Shown: positions 18,117 to 26,925, counted from the first letter of the stretch. The stretch is 33,671 nt of DNA from Hyphococcus sp. (GCA_028285645.1 JANQOV010000025.1:1-33671); one strand, 5' to 3'. Translations and numbers: made by a program. Notes: generated by a model not told the origin, from the sequence alone.

Positions 18117-18444
18117 TTTTCACTAAGAAAACGAGCCCTTGCCCTGGAACAACGGCGCCGCCGCGAACGGCGCAGCTGCTGGCGTAGGCAAGTCTGCTCG
18201 GATCTTGATTGTTCACCGGTTCGTATTTCAGGGCAGCGGTTCCGTTTCCCGTCACAACAGAGGCATTGTTGACGGTGTTCAAATTGGCGTATCAGACCCG
18301 CCCTACGCCGGAGGCGTTACTAGAGTATGAGCCTACTGAGCGTAGAATAGCGGGTACAAAAATCTAATATTTGCAAATTGTGTTTCCGATACGCTTTGCC
18401 AACGCTCAGGGGTTGGTGCTCGCGTGCGCTGCGGGGGTTGTATT
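18117..18444. other. Region without a recognisable gene between tRNA-Asp and the TetR gene
   Basis: About 330 nt. A minus-strand open frame (roughly 18116-18290) gives an Asn/Thr-rich then Ala/Gly/Val-rich peptide that runs straight into the antisense of tRNA-Asp, so it is at best a gene remnant. I see no terminator, repeat of the tRNA 3' end, or integrase that would mark an attachment site. The AT-richer stretch 18350-18390 could hold a promoter or junction, but I cannot support either. Confidence 0.4.
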
Positions 18445-19056
18445 TCATGCAGCCTTTACCGCGGCAAAGATGAAATCTTTCAAGCCGCCATGTATTTTCC
18501 GCATGGAAATCTCGCTTAGGACGCTACGGTAGGCGCTGGCGTCAATAAGTTCGATGATCAACTGAGAGGCCTCGTTTGGATCAAGATCTTTGCGGAAAGC
18601 ACCGTCTGCAACGCCGCGCTGGATGACGGTTGTTAATGCTGAAACGAGCTCCTCGCGGTTGGAAACAAAAAGCTCCCCAATATCCGGTTTGCGAATGGCT
18701 TCGCTGCTGATTTCAATGGTCAAGATGACGGTTTCCGGCGCGGCGAGGTAGGTCGCATAGGCCTTGATGAATTTCTCAAGGACCGTCGGCGCCGAAGCGG
18801 GCTTCGCCAGCATTTTCAAATAGGGTTCAAGGTCGGCGCGCTCCATGGCGGCGATTTCGACCAGCACGTCATGCTTGCCCGGGAAATGATTATAAAGATT
18901 GCCGAGGCTGACCCCGGCGCGTTTGGCAATGTCGCGCACGCCGGTCTGATGATAGCCGTTTTCAAGGAAGCAAATCAGCGCTGATTCCAAGATCTTAGCC
19001 CGCTTTTGGGCGGCTGCTTTTGCTCTCTTCCCTGGTGTTTCTGCGAGATTTTGCAT
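18445..19056 (-). CDS. TetR/AcrR-family transcriptional repressor of the adjacent RND operon
   Basis: Repressor of 203 residues. The N-terminal domain carries a standard TetR helix-turn-helix (residues about 20-65: ILESALICFLENGYHQTGVR, then IAKRAGVSLGNLYNHFPGKH). The C-terminal domain is all-helical and variable, as expected for drug binding. The ATG at 19056 is chosen because the frame upstream crosses the promoter and the divergent adaptor gene. It faces the adaptor gene at 19166 across 109 nt containing a clear inverted-repeat operator 20 nt before its own start, so auto-repression and repression of the pump are both likely. The inducer is unknown. Confidence 0.92.
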   Translation of the reverse strand: MQNLAETPGKRAKAAAQKRAKILESALICFLENGYHQTGVRDIAKRAGVSLGNLYNHFPGKHDVLVEIAAMERADLEPYLKMLAKPASAPTVLEKFIKAYATYLAAPETVILTIEISSEAIRKPDIGELFVSNREELVSALTTVIQRGVADGAFRKDLDPNEASQLIIELIDASAYRSVLSEISMRKIHGGLKDFIFAAVKAA

Positions 19057-19075
19057 CGATTTTCGAACTTTCCTA

Positions 19076-19103
19076 TTGAACGAACGACCGTTCATTGTAT
19101 ATA
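19076..19103 (+). promoter_or_regulatory. Promoter of the second RND operon
   Basis: TTGAAC (19076-19081) and TATATA (19098-19103) are spaced by 16 nt; TATAGA two bases further is an 18-nt alternative. It lies 62 nt before the adaptor ATG, and the -35 and spacer are covered by the TetR-type operator at 19077-19094. Confidence 0.65.
19077..19094. promoter_or_regulatory. Probable TetR-family operator
   Basis: TGAACG and CGTTCA form a perfect inverted repeat with the 6-nt spacer AACGAC. A second overlapping register is GAACG-AC-CGTTC (19083-19094 with the flanking G). This resembles AcrR-like operators. It lies between the divergent repressor and pump genes and over the pump promoter. Confidence 0.75.
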
Positions 19104-19165
19104 GACGGCTTATCGGCCGGATCAAGAGGGTTTCCGGCGTAAATCGTAGGCAAGACGCGCAACAA

Positions 19166-20368
19166 ATGTCAGAAGGAATTACCAGAGATTCGTCCAAACC
19201 CCGACGGCGCCGGCTGTGGGTCGGCATTGCGTCCGCGCTGCTGGTCGCTGTTGTCTTCCTTTTGTTCTGGACCGAAGACACTGCAAATGTAACGCGATCA
19301 GACACAGCCGCACCCGCACAGGTCGTCACGGTTCTTGAAGTTCCATCGGCAAAGGCGGTCGCGTCAGTTTCTGCGTTTGCCGAGCTGCGCCCTCGATGGG
19401 ATGCGGAAATTCGCGCCGCTGTTTCCGGACGTATCATCAACGTTAATGACGCAGCGCTTGTTGGCGAACGCGTTGAAGCCGGCGCGCTTTTGTTTTCGAT
19501 CGAAAAAACGCCCTATGAAACATCGCTTGCCGCCGCCGAATTGAACCTTGAGCAGGCGAGGCTCTCGCTTGTTCATGCGAAGAACGACGCGGCGCTTGCC
19601 CGCGAAGAAGCAGAATTGCTCAATGTTTCCGAGCCCAATGAGCTTGTTTTGCGTCTGCCGCAGTTGCGCATCGCAGAACGCACTGTCGCATCAGCCAGAG
19701 CGCAACTTGAGAATGCGCGCCGTCAGCTATCCGACACCGATGTAACAGCGCCGTTTTCCGGTATTGTAACAAAACGTATGGCAAGTCTCGGTCAGACGGT
19801 GGCGGTCGGCGAACCTCTCATCCATTTGTCTGATGACCGCCAATATGAACTTGTCGTTGAACTAAGCGAGGCCGATTGGGCGCTGCTTGAGCATCCGATC
19901 GCCGGGCAGAGTGTAAGGCTTTTCCAGCGCGCTGGAACGCTGCTTGGTAAGGCGCGCATCCGCCAGGGCGGCGGCTATCTGGATCAACAGACCCGCCAGC
20001 CGCGCATATTCCTTGATATCGCAGACCCAAGCGATGGCGTTGTCGCCGGAGATTTCGTCCGTGTAGAATTCATCGGTCGAACGATCGCCAATACGCTCAC
20101 CATTCCGGAAGCCGCTTTGACCCGCGCGGGCTATATCTGGATGGTGGATGCTGACGATCTGCTGGTGCGCATGGAGCCGGAAATCCTTTTCCGCGCAGAC
20201 GGCGAAATCACCATCCAGGCGCCAAAAGGCCTAGGGCCCTGGCGTATTGCAGCAACGCCGCTTGCTTCATTTCTGCCCGGTTTGCGGGTCGCGCCGCAGG
20301 CGCCGACGGCCATTGCATCAAGAGATCATCTCGCCAAGCGGCAAGCAGACATCACGTCAAACAGATAA
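19166..20368 (+). CDS. RND efflux periplasmic adaptor (HlyD/AcrA type), membrane-anchored
   Basis: Adaptor of the second RND system, 400 residues. Unlike the first adaptor it has no lipobox: a basic leader (PRRRRLW) and one hydrophobic helix (VGIASALLVAVVFLLFW, about 17-35) anchor it in the inner membrane. The lipoyl half (RAAVSGRIINVNDAALVGERV), an Ala/Glu/Arg-rich helical hairpin (about 125-190) and the second lipoyl half (DTDVTAPFSGIVTKRMASLG) follow, then barrel domains ending in FLPGLRVAP. ATG at 19166 is preferred; an in-frame TTG at 19076 would start inside the operator. It is 13 nt before the pump. No outer-membrane factor belongs to this operon, so it may borrow one, perhaps the NodT-type channel at 5226-6614. 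Confidence 0.92.
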   Translation: MSEGITRDSSKPRRRRLWVGIASALLVAVVFLLFWTEDTANVTRSDTAAPAQVVTVLEVPSAKAVASVSAFAELRPRWDAEIRAAVSGRIINVNDAALVGERVEAGALLFSIEKTPYETSLAAAELNLEQARLSLVHAKNDAALAREEAELLNVSEPNELVLRLPQLRIAERTVASARAQLENARRQLSDTDVTAPFSGIVTKRMASLGQTVAVGEPLIHLSDDRQYELVVELSEADWALLEHPIAGQSVRLFQRAGTLLGKARIRQGGGYLDQQTRQPRIFLDIADPSDGVVAGDFVRVEFIGRTIANTLTIPEAALTRAGYIWMVDADDLLVRMEPEILFRADGEITIQAPKGLGPWRIAATPLASFLPGLRVAPQAPTAIASRDHLAKRQADITSNR

Positions 20369-20381
20369 AACGCGCTAAGCC

Positions 20382-23300
20382 ATGCACGCCCTTACCAGTT
20401 GGTTCATCCGTAATCCTGTCGCCGCCAATCTAATGATGGCGTTGATCCTTTTTCTTGGCATGCAGACTTTGCTGTCGATGCGCATCGAAGGCTTTCCGCG
20501 CGTTCCCCCTGAAACCGTCGAAATCTCCATTGAATATCCGGACGCGACGGCCGAACAAGTCGATGAACTGGTGACCCAAAAAGTCGAACAAGCCCTTGAG
20601 GGTCTTGAAGGCGTGCGCTCGATTACGTCGCAATCGGTAAATGGCTTTGCAACGATTTCAGTCCGGCGGGCGGGCGGCGAAAAACTTCAGGATGTGCTTG
20701 ATCGCGTGCGTCTTCGTGTGGACGGCATTACCGATCTGCCCAGCAAGGCGCGCCGTCCGGTCATCGAAACATCAGCGTTCGACTTCCCGGCGCTTTATGT
20801 GAATCTTTATGGGAACGCTGATCCGGCAACTTTGCATACGGTCGCGCAACGCCTGAAAGAAGAACTGTTGGCGCAGCCGGAATTGTCGCGCCTCAAAATT
20901 TGGGGGCTTATCCCGCGGCAATTGCGCATTGAGATCGATCCCGACCGTCTCCGTCAGTTCGGGCTGACAATCGCCGATGTGACGAACGCGATCCAGGCGA
21001 ACTCGCTCGACTTCCAGGCCGGCCAGTTGCGGACGGAAGGCGGCGCAATCTTTCTGCGTGCTGATGACCGGGCGCTTTACTCCCCGGAATACGCTGAACT
21101 CCCGATTATCGAACGGCCTGACGGGTCGCATGTCTCGCTGGGTGATTTATCAACCGTTGAGGACGGATTTCTTGAAGGCGATTTTCTCTTCCGCCTCAAT
21201 GGCGAGCCGACCGTCGGCATGGAAGTGCTGGTCGGCCAAAAGGAAAACCTCCTGGAGATCAGCCGCGTTGTGCGCGCTGTCGTTGCGGAATTCGAACCCC
21301 AATTGCCGTCAAACATCACCGCCAGCGTATGGGGCGACAGCGCTGGTTATATCTCAGACAGATTGGCGCTTTTGCGCTCGAACGGCGTCCAGGGACTGTT
21401 GTTGGTCACGCTCATGCTGTCGATCTTCCTCAATGTGCGGCTGGCGTTCTGGGTCGCCATGGGCATCCCGATTTCAGTCATGGGCGCGATCGCCGTCTCC
21501 GGATCGAAATGGGTGGATTATTCGCTCAACGACGTCACTACATTCGGTTTGATCATCGCGCTTGGCATTTTGGTCGATGACGCGGTTGTGGTCGGCGAGA
21601 GCGTTTTCGAAGAGCGGCACAAGATCAAAGACCCCATCAAGGGGACAGAACGCGGCGTCGAGCGCGTCGCCGTTGCAACGGTGTTTGGTGTTCTAACGAC
21701 AATCGCCGCTTTCTTTCCCATGCTGTTGATCGATAACGCCTTGGGCAAGGTGCTGGCGGGCTTTTCCGGCATTGTGATCTTTGCCCTGATCTTTTCGCTG
21801 ATCGAAAGCAAATTCATCCTGCCTTCGCATTTGGCGCATGTGCCGCTCAACCAGGACCGCCGCAGTTTGCTCGCTCGCCTCTGGGGCAGCGTACAGGATC
21901 GGGCGCAGGCAGGCCTCAAATGGTTTCGCGATAAAATATACGAACCGTTGCTGGTCCAATCGGTGCGCCACCGATACGCGGCGTTCATCTTTTTTGTCGC
22001 CGCCGCCACGGCGGGTCTTGGATTGATGATCAAGGGCAAGGTGCAGACCGTTTTCTTTCCTGACGTGCCCGGCCAGGTGATATCGATCAATATGGAGATG
22101 GACGCTCGCGCGCCGTTCGCCCTGACAAAAGCCAATATCGATCGCATCGAAAGCGTCGGCCGCGAGCTGAACGAAGAACTGCGCGATCGCGAAGGCATGG
22201 ACGTTGCGCCGATCGAGACGTTCTTTACCATCGTCAATAGCGCTGGCAGCGCGCAGATCTACGCCGAAATGCTGCCGGTCGCCGACAGGCCGAATGTGCA
22301 AATTCTCGACGTTGTGCGTGCGTGGCGCGAACGCGTCGGCGTCGCTGAAGGGGCGACAGAATTGCAGTTCACTGGTTCCGAGGCTCTGGCCGGCGGATTT
22401 CAAATCCGTCTTGTTTCGAAAGACACGGACCTGTTGCAGAAAGCCAGCACTGAAATGCGCAACTTTTTGGGCGCGATAGAAGGCGTCTCGAACATTCGTG
22501 ACAGCCTTGATGGCGGGCAACCGGAATTAAGACTGCGCCTGCGGCCTGAAGCGCGCAATCTCGGCTTTACGGCTGAGACGTTGGCGAGCCAGATCGGATT
22601 TGGTTATGGCGGATCGGAAGTCGCGCGCGTGCGCCGCGACGGTTCTGAATTACGGGTGGTCGTTCAGAACGCCCGCGCCGCCCGCGACACCATCGATGAT
22701 TTGATGCAAGTCCGGTTGCGCAGTGCGACCGGCACCTGGGCGCCGCTGACCACCGTCGCCGAGATCGAGGGCTCTTATGCATCGGGCGCTGTTATGCGCC
22801 GCGATGGCAAACGCCAGAACACGGTTTCCGCTTCTATCGACCGAACCATTGTCGCGCCGGAGGAAGTGGGGCAGGCGGTGTTCGAACAATTAACGCCGAA
22901 ACTTTCCGCAAAATACCCAAGCGTTGAAATCATCGCCGCTGGCGAGCTTGAGGAAATGGGCGAGATAAGAGGCGGCCTCATCAACGCGCTGATCCTTGCC
23001 GCCGTTTTGATCTATGTGCTGATGGCCGTTCCCTTGAAGAGTTATTGGCAACCCTTTGTCATCCTCGCCATCGTACCTTTTGGTTTCGTTGCTGCTGCGG
23101 TCGGTCACATGATCATGGGCGTGTCGCTGTCGCTTATGTCTTTCTTCGGCATGCTGGCGCTTACCGGCGTTGTCGTGAACGACAGTCTGGTCATGATCAC
23201 GCGATACAATCAGGCGCGCGGCGAGGGCGAGAGCGTCCATGATGCTTTGCGCGCCGCCGGCGTCGGCAGGTTTCGCGCGATCTTCTTGACCACGGCGACC

Positions 23301-23510
23301 ACCGTTATCGGTCTTACGCCGCTGCTCACTGAAACCTCCGAGCAGGCGCAATACTTGATCCCGGCCGCCGTCTCGCTGGCGTTCGGAGAACTTTTCGGCA
23401 CGGCGCTGATGCTCATCCTCGTGCCGGTCCTGATTGCGATCGCCGAAGATGCAATCGCTATTTTCAAATCTTCTCCTCAACCCCAAAAAGCAAAGGCAAT
23501 AGCAACATGA
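20382..23510 (+). CDS. RND efflux transporter, inner-membrane pump
   Basis: Full-length RND pump of 1042 residues with the duplicated plan: N-terminal helix, porter domain, helices about 335-480, second porter domain, helices about 865-1030. TM4 has both proton-relay acids (LIIALGILVDDAVVVGES, Asp399 and Asp400). In TM10, where AcrB has Lys-Asn, this protein reads GVVVNDSLVMI (Asn933-Asp934), typical of a separate RND branch seen in environmental proteobacteria. The PDATAEQVDELVTQKVEQAL porter motif is well kept. The stop overlaps the start of the DUF2141 gene by 4 nt (ATGA). Control is likely by the divergent TetR. Substrate unknown. Confidence 0.93.
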   Translation: MHALTSWFIRNPVAANLMMALILFLGMQTLLSMRIEGFPRVPPETVEISIEYPDATAEQVDELVTQKVEQALEGLEGVRSITSQSVNGFATISVRRAGGEKLQDVLDRVRLRVDGITDLPSKARRPVIETSAFDFPALYVNLYGNADPATLHTVAQRLKEELLAQPELSRLKIWGLIPRQLRIEIDPDRLRQFGLTIADVTNAIQANSLDFQAGQLRTEGGAIFLRADDRALYSPEYAELPIIERPDGSHVSLGDLSTVEDGFLEGDFLFRLNGEPTVGMEVLVGQKENLLEISRVVRAVVAEFEPQLPSNITASVWGDSAGYISDRLALLRSNGVQGLLLVTLMLSIFLNVRLAFWVAMGIPISVMGAIAVSGSKWVDYSLNDVTTFGLIIALGILVDDAVVVGESVFEERHKIKDPIKGTERGVERVAVATVFGVLTTIAAFFPMLLIDNALGKVLAGFSGIVIFALIFSLIESKFILPSHLAHVPLNQDRRSLLARLWGSVQDRAQAGLKWFRDKIYEPLLVQSVRHRYAAFIFFVAAATAGLGLMIKGKVQTVFFPDVPGQVISINMEMDARAPFALTKANIDRIESVGRELNEELRDREGMDVAPIETFFTIVNSAGSAQIYAEMLPVADRPNVQILDVVRAWRERVGVAEGATELQFTGSEALAGGFQIRLVSKDTDLLQKASTEMRNFLGAIEGVSNIRDSLDGGQPELRLRLRPEARNLGFTAETLASQIGFGYGGSEVARVRRDGSELRVVVQNARAARDTIDDLMQVRLRSATGTWAPLTTVAEIEGSYASGAVMRRDGKRQNTVSASIDRTIVAPEEVGQAVFEQLTPKLSAKYPSVEIIAAGELEEMGEIRGGLINALILAAVLIYVLMAVPLKSYWQPFVILAIVPFGFVAAAVGHMIMGVSLSLMSFFGMLALTGVVVNDSLVMITRYNQARGEGESVHDALRAAGVGRFRAIFLTTATTVIGLTPLLTETSEQAQYLIPAAVSLAFGELFGTALMLILVPVLIAIAEDAIAIFKSSPQPQKAKAIAT

Positions 23511-23932
23511 AGAAACTCCTTAGACGAATGAGCGCAATTACAGCGGCGAGCATGATCGCAACGCCGGCTTTCGCCGGCGGCCTCAACCTAACGGTCGATG
23601 GCGTCCGCAACGCAAACGGCTCTGTTATTGTCCTTGTCTTTGATGACAAGCGTGCATTCGAGCGACTTAAATGGCGCAAAGCAGTTCACTATGCGGACAT
23701 TCCCGCGCGTGTCGGGAACGTGTCGCGAAGTTTCCCAGAGCTGACCGCAGGCCCTTACGCAATCATTGCCTTTCATGACGAAAACGGCGACGAGGATCTC
23801 AACTACAACTCCGAGCGCTTTCTCGAAGGCATCGGCGCGTCCGGGGCGACTGAGGAAACGCCCGAGCCCACATTCGCCGAAGCCTCCGTCTTGCCCGGCG
23901 ATGTCACCGTGCGCATTTATTATGACGAATAG
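23507..23932 (+). CDS. DUF2141-family periplasmic protein
   Basis: Secreted protein of 141 residues with a signal peptide (MKKLLRRMSAITAASMIATPAFA, about 23 residues). The mature domain has the DUF2141 pattern: LNLTVDGVRNANGSVIVLVF, the central AIIAFHDENGDEDLNYN (an Asp/Asn-rich, possibly Ca-binding turn), and the closing VTVRIYY. It is translationally coupled to the RND pump (ATGA overlap), which suggests a periplasmic accessory role in the efflux system or in the envelope. The family has no settled biochemical function. Confidence 0.88.
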   Translation: MKKLLRRMSAITAASMIATPAFAGGLNLTVDGVRNANGSVIVLVFDDKRAFERLKWRKAVHYADIPARVGNVSRSFPELTAGPYAIIAFHDENGDEDLNYNSERFLEGIGASGATEETPEPTFAEASVLPGDVTVRIYYDE

Positions 23933-23941
23933 ACTTCCATC

Positions 23942-24085
23942 TTGAATGATGACGATCGCGTCGCGCTCACTTTGACATTGATCCTGTGCGTAACCGGATT
24001 GACGCCGCTGATTATCGGTTTCGTCGTCAACGGCTTGCTTGCGGGCGATGCGCAGCGGCCTAAAAGGAGGTCGACTTGTCGATGA
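23942..24085 (+). CDS. Possible small single-helix membrane protein
   Basis: A 47-codon frame from TTG, encoding a polar start (LNDDDR), one strongly hydrophobic helix (VALTLTLILCVTGLTPLIIG, then FVVNGLLAG) and a basic tail (RPKRRS), which looks like a genuine one-pass membrane protein. It begins 9 nt after the DUF2141 stop and its stop overlaps the next ATG (ATGA). No good Shine-Dalgarno is visible at its start, so the exact start is uncertain. Function unknown. Confidence 0.45.
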   Translation: MNDDDRVALTLTLILCVTGLTPLIIGFVVNGLLAGDAQRPKRRSTCR

Positions 24086-24156
24086 AAGCTCAACCGAGAT
24101 TCCGTGTTGCCAATGTCTGGTTTGAATTTGCGGCTTATGTTTCCGCCTGCAAATAA
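24082..24156 (+). CDS. Very short frame with a strong ribosome site, possible gene remnant
   Basis: A 24-codon frame (MKAQPRFRVANVWFEFAAYV then five codons before the stop) preceded by AAAAGGAGG at 24062-24070, one of the best Shine-Dalgarno sequences in the window. TTG at 24076 is an alternative start at closer spacing. Its ATG overlaps the stop of the previous frame. It ends inside the last codons of the convergent flavoprotein gene (24135). The strong site before so short a frame suggests that a longer final gene of the RND operon was truncated here. Confidence 0.35.
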   Translation: MKAQPRFRVANVWFEFAAYVSACK

Positions 24157-26495
24157 TGGCGGCGGTTCGGCCGCGCTTTGACGGCAAGCTCTAGCGCCTT
24201 TTCGTTTGCTTTTTCAGCTTCGCGGTAGAGCTGGTATTCGCCGGATTGAAGTTGCTCGGGCCAGCCCATGGGCGCGCCATCGACGGCTCGTACGCCATAG
24301 TGGCCCGCCGCCTGGCGCGTGAAAAACGGATTGTTAAGATGCGGACGGGCAAGCGCGCAAAGGTCCGCGCGCCCCGCCGCAATGATCATATTGATTTGTT
24401 CCGGCAGCGTGATGTCGCCGACAGCGATGGTCGGCAAGCCCGCAACCTGTTTCACATATTCCGCAAAGGGCGTCTGCCACATGCGTCCGAATACTGGCTT
24501 TTGCCATTTGACGGTTTCACCCGAAGACACATGGATGATGTCAACGCCGGCGGCCTTGAAGGCCTTTGCGATCTCGGCAAGATCTTCAGCCCCAAGACCG
24601 TCCGGCGCCCAGTCTGAGGCGGAAAGCCTGACGGACATCGGTTTGTCGACTGGCCAGACGGCGCGCATGGCCTCGAACACTTCCAGCGGAAACTTAACGC
24701 GGCCTTGCCAGTCTCCGCCATAGGCGTCGGTTCTTTGGTTGGTGAGCGGCGAAAGGAAACTGGCGAGCAAATATCCATGGGCGCAATGGAGCTCCAACAT
24801 GTCAAAGCCCGCACGGTCGCCGCGTATGGCTGACTGAACAAAGCTCTCCCTGATGGCGTCCATGCCGGCGCGGTTAAGTTCCGAAGGCGTATCGGAGACG
24901 TTGTCGATATAAGGAATGGGCGAAGCCGAAACGAGCGGCCAATTGCTGTCGTCAAGGGGCATATCCATGCCGTCGGCCGGCGTTTTGGTTGAGCCCTTGC
25001 GGCCCGCATGTCCAAGTTGCAACGCAATTTTTGTCTGCGTCGTATCATGCACGAAGTCGACAAGGTTCTTCCATTGCGCTTCTTGCGTGTCGCTCCAAAG
25101 CCCAGTGCAGGCGGGTGTGATACGCGCGTCAGGCGTCGGGCAAGTCATCTCTGTAAAGATCAGTCCGACGCCGCCGAGCGCGCGGGCGCCATAGTGAACG
25201 CTATGCCAATCCGTTAAGTCGCCGTTGACGGCTGAATATTGTGCCATTGGCGCCATCACAACCCGGTTAGGTACGGTCAGGCCGCGCAGCGAAAACGGCG
25301 TAAACATGGGCGTTGGCTTTTCAGTGGCGACCTTTTTACCGGTCTCCCGTTCGTAGCGGTCGTAAAACTCCGCTTCGACATTCTCCATGAAGGCGTTGTC
25401 ACGCAGCTTGATGTTGTCCCAGGTGAGGGACTTAGCGCGGGACATTAAGGAGAAAACGAACTCGTACCGTTCCTTGTCCCAATGCATCGGCATGTTCTCA
25501 AACCATTTCAGCGAAACTTCTGCATTGTGCTGCGTGATTTCGACAGGCGTCCTGCGCTCTTCTTCATATTTTACGAAGGCTGCTTTTATGTCTGACTTGT
25601 TTTCGATGACGGCGTTTGAAAGCGAAATCGCGCATTCCATGGCGAGCTTCGTGCCGGAGCCGATCGACCAGTGGGCGGTCGCCTTGTTGTCGCCGAGGAG
25701 GACCATGTTCTCATGGCTCCAGCGTTCGCACGCGTATTTCGGAAAGTTCCGCCAGATCGACCGGTTGATCAAAAATGGATGGCCTTTGAGTTCGTTCTTG
25801 AAAACAGTTTCAAGGTAAGCCGCGCTTTCTGCTTCACTCATATCCGCAAAGCCGCAGGCGTCCCAGCATTCAGGCGTTGTTTCGATCACCCAGGTAGAAT
25901 GTCCTTCTTCATATTGATAAGTGTGGGCGCAGAAATGACCGTGTTCGGTTTCCTTGAAAAAGAACGTGAATGCGTCCAGCGGCCGGGTTGACCCAAGCCA
26001 GGTGAACTTGTTTCTTTTTTCATCAAGGGCGACGCCAAATTCGCTCGCATATTTGTTCCTGATCGCGCTGTTGACCCCGTCGGCGACAAGAATAAATTCC
26101 GAGTCGGAAAACCGATCTTCGAATGTCTCTGGATTGACAGCTTCAGAAAAGTGCAGGTTGACGCCAACGTCGGCGCAGCGTTTTTGCAGAAGCTGTAACA
26201 AGGTCGTCCGCGAGCATCCTGCGAAGCCATTGCCGCCGACGACTGTCCGTTCGCCTTTATGTTCAACGACAATGTCGCTCCAATATGCAAAGCTTGATTT
26301 GATCATGTCATAGGAGTCCGGGTCGGCGCTCAAAAATTCGTCGAGCGTTTCATCGGAGAAAACAACACCGAACCCGAAAGTGTCGTCCGGTTTGTTTTGC
26401 TCGTAGATATCGATCTGACACTCCGGGAACCGCTTTTTGGTGAGCAGCGAGAAATAAAGACCGCCCGGGCCGCCGCCGATGACCGTGATTTTCAT
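24135..26495 (-). CDS. abmG: Bifunctional anthraniloyl-CoA (salicylyl-CoA) monooxygenase/reductase
   Basis: Two-domain flavoprotein of 786 residues. Residues 1-390 form an FAD monooxygenase: ITVIGGGPGGLYFSLL at 4-19, FILVADGVNSAIRNKY near 134-149 and the FAD motif LLGDNKATAHWSIGSG (266-281). Residues 397-770 form an Old-Yellow-Enzyme FMN barrel: FTPFSLRGLTVPNRVVMAPM, LQLGHAGRKGS (492-502) and ELHCAHGYLLASFLSPLTNQ (568-587). The known family member, 2-aminobenzoyl-CoA monooxygenase/reductase, hydroxylates and then reduces the CoA-bound ring; related enzymes act on salicylyl-CoA. The ATG at 26495 has GGGAGA 12 nt upstream; the longer frame is an out-of-frame reading of the Rid gene. It is the last gene of a seven-gene operon whose Rid, dehydrogenase and crotonase neighbours favour the amino substrate. 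Confidence 0.92.
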   Translation of the reverse strand: MKITVIGGGPGGLYFSLLTKKRFPECQIDIYEQNKPDDTFGFGVVFSDETLDEFLSADPDSYDMIKSSFAYWSDIVVEHKGERTVVGGNGFAGCSRTTLLQLLQKRCADVGVNLHFSEAVNPETFEDRFSDSEFILVADGVNSAIRNKYASEFGVALDEKRNKFTWLGSTRPLDAFTFFFKETEHGHFCAHTYQYEEGHSTWVIETTPECWDACGFADMSEAESAAYLETVFKNELKGHPFLINRSIWRNFPKYACERWSHENMVLLGDNKATAHWSIGSGTKLAMECAISLSNAVIENKSDIKAAFVKYEEERRTPVEITQHNAEVSLKWFENMPMHWDKERYEFVFSLMSRAKSLTWDNIKLRDNAFMENVEAEFYDRYERETGKKVATEKPTPMFTPFSLRGLTVPNRVVMAPMAQYSAVNGDLTDWHSVHYGARALGGVGLIFTEMTCPTPDARITPACTGLWSDTQEAQWKNLVDFVHDTTQTKIALQLGHAGRKGSTKTPADGMDMPLDDSNWPLVSASPIPYIDNVSDTPSELNRAGMDAIRESFVQSAIRGDRAGFDMLELHCAHGYLLASFLSPLTNQRTDAYGGDWQGRVKFPLEVFEAMRAVWPVDKPMSVRLSASDWAPDGLGAEDLAEIAKAFKAAGVDIIHVSSGETVKWQKPVFGRMWQTPFAEYVKQVAGLPTIAVGDITLPEQINMIIAAGRADLCALARPHLNNPFFTRQAAGHYGVRAVDGAPMGWPEQLQSGEYQLYREAEKANEKALELAVKARPNRRHYLQAET

Positions 26496-26517
26496 TACCG
26501 CTGTATTCTCCCGTTGC

Positions 26518-26925
26518 TCAGGCGCCGTCTTCGTTTGGAACGACAGCCGTTGCTTCAATTTCAACCAACGCTTTGTCCTCAACGAGCGCGCTGACTTCGA
26601 CGACGGCCATGCAAGGAAAGACCCGGCCCATGATCTTGCGCCAAGCCGCGCCGACACCTTCAAGACTGTTCAGGTATGTCTGTTTATCGGTGACATACCA
26701 GGTCATGCGTACGAGGTGCTGAGGTTTAGCGCCGGCTTCGCCTAGAATTGCTAAGATATTCAACAGCGTTTGCTCGACCTGCGCAGCGAAGTCGTCGCTC
26801 CTGATGGTCTCTTTTTCATCCCAGCCTATGACGCCCGCGGTGAATACAAAACGGCCCTCCGCCGCAATGCCGTTTGCGTAACCCTTTGGCCTGGGCCATC
26901 CAGCCGGAAGTAGTGTCTTATGCAT
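26518..26925 (-). CDS. Rid-family (YjgF/YER057c/UK114) protein lacking the catalytic arginine
   Basis: Small cytoplasmic trimer-forming protein of 135 residues. The fold is clear from the start (RFVFTAGVIGWDE), the helix QVEQTLLNILAILGEAG, the strand VRMTWYVTDKQTYL and the end VVEVSALVEDKALVEIEATAV. Archetypal RidA hydrolyses reactive enamines/imines using Arg105 in the motif FPARSCVEV; here the stretch reads FPCMAVVEV, with Met106 at that place. This puts it among the Arg-less Rid subgroups, whose chemistry is poorly defined. In this operon a plausible task is handling the amino/imino group of the ring product. It lies 22 nt before the flavoprotein gene. ATG at 26925 is preferred to a TTG one codon earlier. 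Confidence 0.9.
   Translation of the reverse strand: MHKTLLPAGWPRPKGYANGIAAEGRFVFTAGVIGWDEKETIRSDDFAAQVEQTLLNILAILGEAGAKPQHLVRMTWYVTDKQTYLNSLEGVGAAWRKIMGRVFPCMAVVEVSALVEDKALVEIEATAVVPNEDGA

Noticed and set aside
21693-22520. Long 275-codon minus-strand frame opposite the second pump gene
   Set aside because: Lies entirely inside the well-supported RND pump and its translation has no recognisable domain.
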